Positions 1 through 6,020 of a stretch of DNA of 8,443 nucleotides are shown piece after piece. Below the pieces are notes generated by a model, which ran no database searches, was not told the origin of the DNA, and saw only the letters and a program-made list of their open reading frames with translations. The stretch is taken from assembly GCA_027324025.1 (NCBI GenBank), contig DAHVYW010000040.1:1-8443 (forward strand), in the 5' to 3' direction. This DNA is from JAJZQD01 sp021847735 (GTDB taxonomy: Bacteria; Bacillota; Thermincolia; Thermincolales; UBA2595). Position numbers and translations under genes: made by a program. Positions within the stretch are counted from its first letter, which is position 1, and every line of letters starts with the position of its first letter.

Positions 1-127
1 CTCAAAAAGCTCTGTTCCAATAAGACCGGGTAGACAAAATGAAAGAAAACCGATGGCATTATCAAGAAGCAAATATAAAACCAATCAAAAAAGCAGTTTG
101 TAAAATATTGGTTTTGTAGCTTGATGA
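1..127. other. AT-rich stretch without a recognisable gene
   Basis: No reading frame here gives a recognisable protein or has a ribosome binding site with a start. One plus-strand frame is open from base 2 to a TAA near 101, but its short product is unfamiliar and lacks a supported start. The only structure seen is a 9-bp perfect inverted repeat, AAAACCAAT (77-85) and ATTGGTTTT (107-115), separated by 21 AT-rich bases. It has no following T-run on the plus strand, so it is not a clear terminator. Confidence 0.5.
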
Positions 128-209
128 CATTGGGCGCACGGCCCGGCGCAACCGGAGGCGTACTGCTGTACTCCGAGGATTGCGCCGGGCCGTGGAACGC
201 CGCCAAATG
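128..209. repeat. Long imperfect palindromic (REP-like) hairpin element
   Basis: A perfect 15-bp inverted repeat, CACGGCCCGGCGCAA (137-151) and TTGCGCCGGGCCGTG (180-194), encloses a 28-base centre. The centre folds further through GGAG/CTCC and TAC/GTA pairings around a TGCT loop. Outside the main stem, GGCG (133-136) can pair with CGCC (198-201), and CAT/ATG-type matches extend the symmetry. The core is much richer in GC than the flanking AT-rich DNA, and neither side has a T-run expected of a terminator. The build resembles dispersed extragenic palindromes, but no second copy lies in this window, so the repeat family is an inference. It could also be a structured RNA or a hairpin blocking transcription past the tRNA gene. 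Confidence 0.6.
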
Positions 210-241
210 CCGTTTTTCTCAGCATGCAAAAGAAAGCATTA

Positions 242-269
242 AGCCCGGTTGATTCTTCTCAACCGGGCT
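242..269 (-). terminator. Probable rho-independent terminator of the tRNA-Leu gene
   Basis: An 11-bp perfect stem is formed by AGCCCGGTTGA (242-252) and TCAACCGGGCT (259-269) around a 6-base loop. Read on the minus strand it lies 10 bases past the encoded CCA end of the tRNA and is followed by a T-rich but interrupted stretch (TTAATGCTTTCTTTT). The position and stem strength fit transcription termination; the T-run is not ideal. Confidence 0.7.
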
Positions 270-279
270 AGCTCACGTA

Positions 280-362
280 TGGTGCCGAAGGGGGGACTCG
301 AACCCCCATGGTTTCCCGTACGATTTTGAATCGTATGCGTCTGCCAGTTCCGCCACTTCGGC
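280..362 (-). tRNA. tRNA-Leu (anticodon CAA)
   Basis: The minus strand folds into a complete 83-base cloverleaf including an encoded CCA (complement at 280-282). The acceptor stem pairs GCCGAAG (5' end at 362) with CTTCGGC (complement 284-290), with discriminator A. The D-arm contains GGCGGAACTGGCAGACGC, typical of leucine tRNAs. The anticodon stem is TACGA/TCGTA with loop TTCAAAA, placing anticodon CAA at 326-328, which reads UUG codons. The T-arm is GGGGG-TTCGAGT-CCCCC. The extra arm (about 11 bases, CGGGAAACCAT) is short for a class II tRNA but able to pair GG with CC. The gene is flanked by its own promoter and terminator and faces away from the sigma factor operon. Confidence 0.96.
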
Positions 363-402
363 ATTATGAAAACAATGGCTGCAACCTCAAGTTGCATAAA
401 TT

Positions 403-431
403 ATTCTACCAAAGTTAGATATCAAAGTCAA
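403..431 (-). promoter_or_regulatory. Sigma-A type promoter of the tRNA-Leu gene
   Basis: On the minus strand, TTGACT (complement 426-431) and TAGAAT (complement 403-408) are separated by exactly 17 bases. Each differs from the housekeeping -35/-10 consensus at one position. Transcription would begin near 396, giving a leader of about 30 bases before the tRNA 5' end at 362. The -35 box lies 10 bases past the stop codon of the carbonic anhydrase remnant. Confidence 0.85.
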
Positions 432-440
432 ATGGAAACT

Positions 441-623
441 TTACGGCAACCACTCTACAAGACCGGTCGTAACATTGTATTTGGCGCCCATTATGGTTAG
501 CTTCTTGCTTTCCACCAGCTTTTTTATAACCGGGCTCTTTTCGAGGTCGGCAATCACTGCTTTGACGTTCTCGTCTTCTGATTTTTGATAAAGGGCATCA
601 CCGGATGTTATGAGAAAAATTAC
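441..623 (-). pseudogene. C-terminal remnant of a beta-class carbonic anhydrase
   Basis: A 60-codon minus-strand frame ends at TAA (441-443) and is closed upstream by an in-frame TAG (624-626). No start codon with a ribosome binding site opens it. Its translation contains DENVKAVIADLEKSPVIKKL and then LTIMGAKYNVTTGLVEWLP. This matches the expected end of beta-carbonic anhydrases, where an NV...L..SP.I..LV helix is followed by a strand of the form L.I.GA.YD..TG.V..L. The catalytic zinc ligands (CxDxR and HxxC motifs) lie N-terminal in this family and are absent here, so the product could not be an active enzyme. The first ten or so residues may be non-homologous sequence. I infer decay of an ancestral gene whose tail survives upstream of the tRNA. 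Assignment is from remembered family pattern, without alignment. Confidence 0.65.
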
Positions 624-692
624 CTAAAATGGTATAGAAAAGCACAAATAATTCTAAGCGGTGTCGATTATTTTCTAGTAAAATAGAAGGTA

Positions 693-718
693 GGAACTTT
701 TTACGTACATATACCGTC
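693..718 (+). promoter_or_regulatory. ECF sigma-type promoter, probably autoregulatory
   Basis: GGAACT (693-698) followed by CGTC (715-718) gives the GGAAC/CGTC signature recognised by many group IV (ECF) sigma factors; 17 bases lie between GGAAC and CGTC. It sits about 40 bases ahead of the sigma factor start, where ECF operons usually carry an autoregulated promoter. An 8-bp inverted repeat, TAGAAGGT (684-691) and ACCTTCTA (733-740), brackets it. Confidence 0.6.
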
Positions 719-756
719 AATAAGTTAAGTAGACCTTCTACGGGGAGGGAGAACCG

Positions 757-1350
757 GTGGAGATTAACGATGAGATGCTCATCGAACAGATAAAAAACGG
801 TGATCTGGACGCTTTTGAACAGCTGGTTGCCAGGTACGAAACCAGGGTTTATACCATAGCGTACCGATATATGGGAAATTACAGTGATGCCAGCGACCTT
901 GCCCAGGAAGCGTTTATTAGGGTTTACCGGTCCATCGGCACCTTCCGGGGAGACAGTTCGTTTCTCACTTGGCTTTATAGGGTGGTGACTAATGTGTGTA
1001 AGGATGAGTTGCGCCGCCGGGCTAAAGAAAAGACAGTGTCTATCGATGAAATGATGGAAAAAGGTACAGTTCCCGGCGTTCTTTCCGGGCCTAAACCCCC
1101 GGAAGAAGCCGTTCTTCGCAAAGAATGGCAGGAAGAGGTTCAGCAGGTACTAAATTCGCTGTCCGAGGAACATCGTACCGTTGTTGTGATGAGGGATGTC
1201 CAGGGTTACACTTACGAAGAAATTGCCTTTTTCCTGGAGTGTTCGTTGGGAACCGTCAAATCACGGCTCAACCGGGCTCGCGGCCTTCTTAAAGACCGGT
1301 TGTTATCCAGGAAAGACCTGTTAATCGGCAGGGTCTGTCAGGGCCATTGA
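757..1350 (+). CDS. ECF-family RNA polymerase sigma factor (SigW-like)
   Basis: A 197-residue group IV sigma factor that would direct RNA polymerase to a small stress regulon. Region 2 spans roughly residues 20-90: it opens with FEQLVARYETRVY, has the core-binding and -10 recognising segment DASDLAQEAFIRVYRSIGTF, and then a TWLYRVVTNVCKDELRRR helix. A charged linker (about 90-125) leads to region 4 (about 126-183). There LSEEHRTVVVMRDVQGYTYE and the helix-turn-helix GTVKSRLNRARGLLKDRL bind the -35 element. There is no region 1 or 3, as expected for the class. The start is GTG at 757, with GGGGAGG (742-748) at suitable distance. It lies 15 bases upstream of its anti-sigma gene, so the two are likely cotranscribed and translationally close. 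The upstream GGAAC/CGTC promoter suggests autoregulation. Its signal is not readable from sequence. Confidence 0.93.
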   Translation: MEINDEMLIEQIKNGDLDAFEQLVARYETRVYTIAYRYMGNYSDASDLAQEAFIRVYRSIGTFRGDSSFLTWLYRVVTNVCKDELRRRAKEKTVSIDEMMEKGTVPGVLSGPKPPEEAVLRKEWQEEVQQVLNSLSEEHRTVVVMRDVQGYTYEEIAFFLECSLGTVKSRLNRARGLLKDRLLSRKDLLIGRVCQGH

Positions 1351-1365
1351 AAGGAGGGGTGTTAA

Positions 1366-3015
1366 ATGCAATGCAGCGAAATAAAAGAAATGTTGTCGGC
1401 ATATATTGATGATGTCCTGGATGAACGGGAAAGATCTGAAGTAGAGAACCATATCCGGACCTGCAGTATATGTTTTCAGGAACTGACTGACTTGCAGGAA
1501 ACAGTAAATCTCCTCCGTACTCTGGGCCAGGTTAACCCACCCGAAGAATTTAGAGATCAGCTCCGGGAAAGACTGGGACGGGAGCCCGTCCCTGCCTGTA
1601 AGGGGTCAGGTGGTTGGCATGATAACCTTCGTCGTTGGGCATCCGGTTCAAAGAAATACCTGGCTGCTGCTGTGATAATAGTTGGGTTGGGTGTCGGGGC
1701 CGGACTTTACAGCTTGTCTCAAATCCGTATGGGCTCACCAACAGGTGAGATTGCCCTTAATTCAAGGGTATCCGCATCTAAAGCTGAAGATTCCTCGAAA
1801 AATACCACACTTGGGGAATTGCCGGGACCTATCGTTGAGGGTAAGGGTGGGTCTGGCGGAGAGTCCTCCAAGAATCTTCCGGATCTGGGCAGGATGAAAA
1901 TGTACCAGCAAAACGGGGACTACATGCTTGGTTCATCTCCTAAAGACTCTGTTAGGGAGATTAAACCAAAAACTTCCTCCACTGAGGGGGAAAGCAGTTC
2001 GACAAGTGTTGAGCCCGGGTCTGCCAATCAACTGCAACACGCTCCCGCCGGACAGGTCGCGGGAAACACGGCGAAATCTTTGCAAGTACCTGCAGGTATA
2101 AGAAACGTCGAACCGACAGCGGAAAAATATCAGGATAATTCAATCAAAGAAGCCGCTCCTGATACAGGGATTAGCGCCTTAAAGAAGGATACGACGGAAC
2201 AGCAGCTGGTTAACCAGAAATCCCCGAAGGATCAAGCCAAAGCAATGCGCTCTGCCGAATCGGTCCCGGCCGCAAAATCAGAAGCAGACCAGGCGGCAAA
2301 GACCGAGGAAGCCCTTACGGTAAAATCCGGTGAAGCCCCGGCTGTTAATGACAAGATTATCAGAGACGGTTTGTTAAGCGTTGAAGTTGACAGTTATAAA
2401 GGCTTTGGAACCAAACTTCCGATTTTAGTGGAACAATACGGGGGTTATATAGAGAATTCTTCCGAAAATACCGGGAAATCCGTTACTGCCAGCTTTGTCA
2501 TCAGGGTTCCGGCCAGGAATTTTTCTGAATTGTTAAACCGTATTGAAGCATTGGGCAAAATTACCGATAAGCAGATTACGGGTAGGGATGTATCCGGTGA
2601 GTTCATAGATGCCCAGTCAAGATTGCGCAACCTGCAGAGACAGGAACAGAGGCTTCTTGAACTGATGGGTAAAACGGGCACAGTTAGCGAAGTGCTGACA
2701 ATGGAGACGGAACTTGGCAGAGTCAGGGGGGAAATTGAGGTTTTACAGGGCAGGCTGAAAAGCCTTGACAGCGCCGTTGTGTACTCCACTATCAGGCTTG
2801 AGGTCAGGGAAGCTGCAAAACCGGCGGTTGCACCTGCTCAGGGGGTCTTCGGAAATGCCCGGCGAAATTTCAGTGAAAGTGTAATTGCCATTCTGAATAT
2901 GCTCGGCGACCTGGTTTCCTTTACCGGATGGCTTTTGCCATGGGCCCTGGTTGTAACAGCAGTTGGTGGGGCAGTGTACTACCTTCGGAAAAAGGGGAAA
3001 AAAGGCAGTGAGTAG
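1366..3015 (+). CDS. Membrane anti-sigma factor: zinc-finger domain fused to DUF4349
   Basis: A 549-residue two-pass membrane protein, inferred to hold the preceding sigma factor inactive until an envelope signal arrives. The cytoplasmic N-terminus has the zinc anti-sigma (ZAS/zf-HC2) pattern: Cys3, then HIRTCSIC with His29, Cys33 and Cys36. A hydrophobic helix (about 99-117, AAAVIIVGLGVGAGL) follows. Residues about 120-325 form a low-complexity Ser/Glu/Lys/Ala-rich linker, presumably outside the membrane. About 326-485 matches the DUF4349 type: RDGLLSVEVDSYKGF, YGGYIENSSEN, VIRVPARNFSELLNRIEALG, DVSGEFIDAQSRLRNLQ. It carries a likely coiled coil (about 415-465). A second membrane helix (about 517-539) ends in a basic tail, RKKGKKGSE. 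That puts both ends in the cytoplasm. The start has AAGGAGG (1351-1357). The fusion couples a sensor domain of unknown ligand directly to the sigma-binding domain. The 3' end merges into a 7-bp repeat array. Confidence 0.88.
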   Translation: MQCSEIKEMLSAYIDDVLDERERSEVENHIRTCSICFQELTDLQETVNLLRTLGQVNPPEEFRDQLRERLGREPVPACKGSGGWHDNLRRWASGSKKYLAAAVIIVGLGVGAGLYSLSQIRMGSPTGEIALNSRVSASKAEDSSKNTTLGELPGPIVEGKGGSGGESSKNLPDLGRMKMYQQNGDYMLGSSPKDSVREIKPKTSSTEGESSSTSVEPGSANQLQHAPAGQVAGNTAKSLQVPAGIRNVEPTAEKYQDNSIKEAAPDTGISALKKDTTEQQLVNQKSPKDQAKAMRSAESVPAAKSEADQAAKTEEALTVKSGEAPAVNDKIIRDGLLSVEVDSYKGFGTKLPILVEQYGGYIENSSENTGKSVTASFVIRVPARNFSELLNRIEALGKITDKQITGRDVSGEFIDAQSRLRNLQRQEQRLLELMGKTGTVSEVLTMETELGRVRGEIEVLQGRLKSLDSAVVYSTIRLEVREAAKPAVAPAQGVFGNARRNFSESVIAILNMLGDLVSFTGWLLPWALVVTAVGGAVYYLRKKGKKGSE

Positions 3016-3114
3016 TGGTCAGTTAACAGCTAACAGCTAACAACTAACAGCTAATAGTTAATAGTTAATAATAGATAGTTAATAGTTCACAGTGGTTAGT
3101 GGTTAGTGAGCAGT
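3003..3114. repeat. Degenerate heptanucleotide repeat array (16 units)
   Basis: Sixteen consecutive 7-base units keep exact period: AGGCAGT, GAGTAGT, GGTCAGT, TAACAGC twice, TAACAAC, TAACAGC, TAATAGT twice, TAATAAT, AGATAGT, TAATAGT, TCACAGT, GGTTAGT twice, GAGCAGT. The shared form is NNNNAGT or the close variant TAACAGC. The first two units fall in the last codons and stop (3013-3015) of the anti-sigma gene; the rest fill the gap before the terminator. It resembles short tandem heptamer repeats known from cyanobacteria and some Clostridia. It codes for nothing visible. Confidence 0.85.
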
Positions 3115-3135
3115 GAACATTGAATATTATCAGTT

Positions 3136-3177
3136 AATCAGAAGGTTGGGCGGCCAACCTTCTGATTTTGTCTTTAT
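3136..3177 (+). terminator. Rho-independent terminator of the sigma/anti-sigma operon
   Basis: A 14-bp perfect stem, AATCAGAAGGTTGG (3136-3149) with CCAACCTTCTGATT (3154-3167), encloses a GCGG loop and runs into TTTTGTCTTTATTT. This is a strong intrinsic terminator. It separates the stress operon from polA, which begins 77 bases past the stem. Confidence 0.93.
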
Positions 3178-3231
3178 TTATAGAAGGTATTTTCTGATAT
3201 TACGGTGAAAATACTATTAAAACCGGCCCAG

Positions 3232-3238
3232 AGGAGGG
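3232..3238 (+). promoter_or_regulatory. Ribosome binding site deciding the polA start
   Basis: AGGAGGG lies 5 bases ahead of ATG 3244. The in-frame GTG at 3205 has no comparable site, so the shorter reading is preferred. Confidence 0.85.
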
Positions 3239-3243
3239 TTTAT

Positions 3244-5928
3244 ATGAAAAAACAGGGCAAGTTCATGATTTTAGACGGGAACAGCCTTATTTACAGGGCC
3301 TTTTATGCTATACCTATACTTACCACCAGTGAAGGGATATTCACAAATGCGGTATACGGTTTTACTAATATGCTGCTGAAAATCCTGGCTGACGAAAAAC
3401 CGGACTGTGTGGCAGTGGCCTTTGACAAGGGAAGAGTCACCTTCCGGATGGGACACTTCGAACAGTATAAGGGTCATCGGAAGACGACGCCGGACGAACT
3501 GCGGCCCCAGTTTCCCCTGGCCAAAGATGTGCTCCGGGCCATGAATATTCCGGTTTATGAACTGGAGGGGTTCGAAGCCGATGACCTTATTGGCACTATA
3601 ACCGAACTAGCGGAGCAGGAGGGCTTCCAGAACATTATTGTGACCGGGGACCGGGATGCCCTGCAGTTGATTTCGCCTTTTACCGAGGTATTGTTGACTA
3701 AAAAAGGGATTTCAGAGCTTGAGAAATATGATCCTGCAAAAGTTAATGAGCGATACGGTCTTAGCCCGAAACAGATAATTGATTTAAAGGCATTGATGGG
3801 AGACTCCTCTGATAATATCCCCGGGGTGCCGGGGGTAGGGGAAAAAACGGCCCTAAAACTAATCCATGAATACGGTAGTGTCGAAAACCTTTACGAGAAC
3901 CTTGATTCGGTTACATCTAAGAAACTTAATGAGAAGTTACACGATAACCGGGAATTGGCATTTTTAAGCAAGATACTGGCTACTATTGTCAGGGATGTGC
4001 CGTATGATATAGACTTGTCGCACTGCCGCTACGGGGATCCGGACTACGAAGCCCTGGTGGCTCTCTTCCGAAAACTCGAATTCCGCACCCTAATCAAATC
4101 AACAACAGATAAAATGAGGTCTACCGGTTACAGCCCCAAACCCGAAAACATCGTTTGCGAGGGCGGGGAAGTCGTCAATTACAGGCAGTTACCTCTATCC
4201 CAGGGCCTGGACCTACTGGCTGGAGAGCTTGGCAAAAATGGCGAAGTCAGTGTATTTTATGAGCTGAGCAATTCCGATCCGATGCTGGCCGAATTGGCTG
4301 GGTTAAGCTGGTGTGTTGAGACAGGTCATGCCGTTTATGTAAGTGGTATCACTACCGGGCAGACCCAGTTATTTAAGGAGGAAGAGAATATTTCCGGCCT
4401 GGCGGCCCTCCTTGGGGCGAGGTCAGGAGTAAAAAAATACTGCCATGACGGGAAAAAGCTGATGGTTGCCCTGGACAGGTACGGGATAAGCTGGAACGGC
4501 GTTGAACAGGACACCATGCTTGCTGCGTATCTTCTCAACCCTTCCGCAGCGAACCAGGATCTTGCTGACCTGGCCGCCAAATACCTGGGCAGGAATATCA
4601 TGCCCGGGGAACCGGTGGCAGAGGCCTGTGCCAGGGCAGATACGGTTATGTCACTACAAAGGCTGTTCTCAATTAAGTTGGCAGAGAATGACATGGACGA
4701 ACTGTATTACGACTTGGAACTCCCCCTGGTGAGAATTCTTGCAGACATGGAGATTACGGGCGTTAGAGTTGACAGGGACCGGCTAAAAGCCATGTCCGAA
4801 GATTTGGCCGCCAAACTGGAAACCATCACCTCAGATATTTACCGGCTGGCCGGTGAGGAATTTAACATCAACTCAACCAAGCAGCTGGGTTATATCTTCT
4901 TTGAGAAATTAAACCTACCGGTAGTTAAGAAAACTAAAACAGGTTATTCCACCGATGTGGAAGTACTGGAGATACTGGCAGAGGAGCACGAAGTTGCAGC
5001 CAGGGTTGTGGAATACAGGCAGTTAGCCAAGCTGAAATCAACCTATGTTGACGGTCTGGTGGGACTAATCAACCCCCGGACAGGGAAAATACATACAACC
5101 TTCAACCAGACTGTTACAGCTACAGGAAGGCTTAGCAGCACGGAGCCAAACCTGCAAAACATCCCTATCAGGCTCGAAGAGGGCCGGCGCATCAGGAAGG
5201 TGTTTATACCCTCCCAGCCTGGCCACGTCCTGTTAACAGCCGACTATTCCCAGATTGAGCTGAGAGTACTGGCCCATATCTCCGGAGACGAAAACTTTAT
5301 CCGGGCCTTTCGTGAGGGTGAAGACATTCACACCCATACGGCCTCGGAGGTTTTCGGCGTGCCCGACGAAGAGGTTACCAGGGAAATGCGGGACCGAGCC
5401 AAAGCCGTTAATTTCGGCATTGTTTACGGGATTAGTGACTATGGGCTAGCCCGCAATATAAAGGTGACCAGAAAGGAAGCCCGAAATTATATCGACGGCT
5501 ACTTCCTCCGCTACCCCGGGATTAAGAACTTTATGGAGGACATTGTGGCTAAGGCCCGGGAGCAGGGTTATGTGAGCACTATTTTAAACAGAAGGCGTTA
5601 CTTGCCCGATATATTCAGTCCAAACCACAATGTCAGGTCTGCCGGTGAAAGGACCGCTATTAATACGCCTATTCAGGGCAGCGCCGCCGATATTATCAAA
5701 CTTGCTATGGTCGGGGTGGACAGGCAGCTGCGGGAGCAGGCCCTTAAAACCAAGATGATTCTGCAGGTTCATGATGAGTTAATATTTGAAGTCCCCCAGG
5801 AGGAGATGGATCGGGTAATTCCGTTAATCATGGACTGTATGGAGAATGCCGTCAAACTGGAGGTCCCACTGGTGGTAGACATGAAAAAAGGTCTTAACTG
5901 GTATGATATGGAGAAGTTGTCCCGTTAA
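3244..5928 (+). CDS. polA: DNA polymerase I
   Basis: An 894-residue family A DNA polymerase that removes RNA primers and fills gaps in replication and excision repair. The 5'-3' exonuclease domain (about 1-290) shows DGNSLIYRAF (Asp11), EADDLIG (Asp113/114), TGDRDALQL (Asp136/138) and GDSSDNIPGVPGVGEKTA (Asp187/190), the metal-binding acidic residues of this fold. The middle domain (about 310-500) has a proofreading fold with degraded catalytic sites: the D-x-E of exonuclease motif I reads YELSNSD (339-345), so 3'-5' editing is probably absent. The polymerase domain has TGRLSSTEPNLQNIP, motif A DYSQIELR (Asp667), motif B with Lys720 and Phe724 in KAVNFGIVYG, and motif C VHDE (Asp844). The spacings Asp667-Lys720-Asp844 equal those of the E. 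coli enzyme. The longer frame from GTG 3205 is rejected because ATG 3244 has AGGAGGG. mutM follows after 92 bases. Confidence 0.98.
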   Translation: MKKQGKFMILDGNSLIYRAFYAIPILTTSEGIFTNAVYGFTNMLLKILADEKPDCVAVAFDKGRVTFRMGHFEQYKGHRKTTPDELRPQFPLAKDVLRAMNIPVYELEGFEADDLIGTITELAEQEGFQNIIVTGDRDALQLISPFTEVLLTKKGISELEKYDPAKVNERYGLSPKQIIDLKALMGDSSDNIPGVPGVGEKTALKLIHEYGSVENLYENLDSVTSKKLNEKLHDNRELAFLSKILATIVRDVPYDIDLSHCRYGDPDYEALVALFRKLEFRTLIKSTTDKMRSTGYSPKPENIVCEGGEVVNYRQLPLSQGLDLLAGELGKNGEVSVFYELSNSDPMLAELAGLSWCVETGHAVYVSGITTGQTQLFKEEENISGLAALLGARSGVKKYCHDGKKLMVALDRYGISWNGVEQDTMLAAYLLNPSAANQDLADLAAKYLGRNIMPGEPVAEACARADTVMSLQRLFSIKLAENDMDELYYDLELPLVRILADMEITGVRVDRDRLKAMSEDLAAKLETITSDIYRLAGEEFNINSTKQLGYIFFEKLNLPVVKKTKTGYSTDVEVLEILAEEHEVAARVVEYRQLAKLKSTYVDGLVGLINPRTGKIHTTFNQTVTATGRLSSTEPNLQNIPIRLEEGRRIRKVFIPSQPGHVLLTADYSQIELRVLAHISGDENFIRAFREGEDIHTHTASEVFGVPDEEVTREMRDRAKAVNFGIVYGISDYGLARNIKVTRKEARNYIDGYFLRYPGIKNFMEDIVAKAREQGYVSTILNRRRYLPDIFSPNHNVRSAGERTAINTPIQGSAADIIKLAMVGVDRQLREQALKTKMILQVHDELIFEVPQEEMDRVIPLIMDCMENAVKLEVPLVVDMKKGLNWYDMEKLSR

Positions 5929-5946
5929 ACTGGCGAATAATACCAA

Positions 5947-5975
5947 TTAAAGAATGGCAGTTAATTTGTTATAAT
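5947..5975 (+). promoter_or_regulatory. Possible promoter for mutM
   Basis: A perfect -10 hexamer TATAAT (5970-5975) lies 45 bases before the mutM start, with a weak -35, TTAAAG (5947-5952), 17 bases upstream of it. No terminator is visible between polA and mutM, so mutM may also be reached by readthrough. The weak -35 keeps this tentative. Confidence 0.35.
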
Positions 5976-6020
5976 AAAAAAGCAACTAATTATGTTGACT
6001 TATATGGGAGATGATTTATC

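Noticed and set aside
280..362. tRNA-Leu 3' end as an attachment site for an integrated element
   Set aside because: No repeat of the tRNA 3' end, integrase or phage gene was seen in the window. The downstream side is a terminator and a palindrome only.
2445..2789. Minus-strand open frame of 114 codons opposite the DUF4349 region
   Set aside because: Its Ser/Leu-rich composition is what the complement of the real coding strand produces; no start signal supports it.
3003..3114. CRISPR-like or iteron interpretation of the heptamer array
   Set aside because: The units are contiguous 7-mers without spacers, so it is not CRISPR. No replication gene or DnaA-box cluster is nearby to suggest an origin.
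3180..3230. Promoter for polA
   Set aside because: Candidate hexamers such as TACTAT with TTTTCT upstream match the consensus poorly, so none is reported although a promoter after the terminator is expected.
3205..3243. GTG start adding 13 residues to DNA polymerase I
   Set aside because: No ribosome binding site precedes it, while ATG 3244 has AGGAGGG at good spacing and gives the usual Pol I N-terminus.
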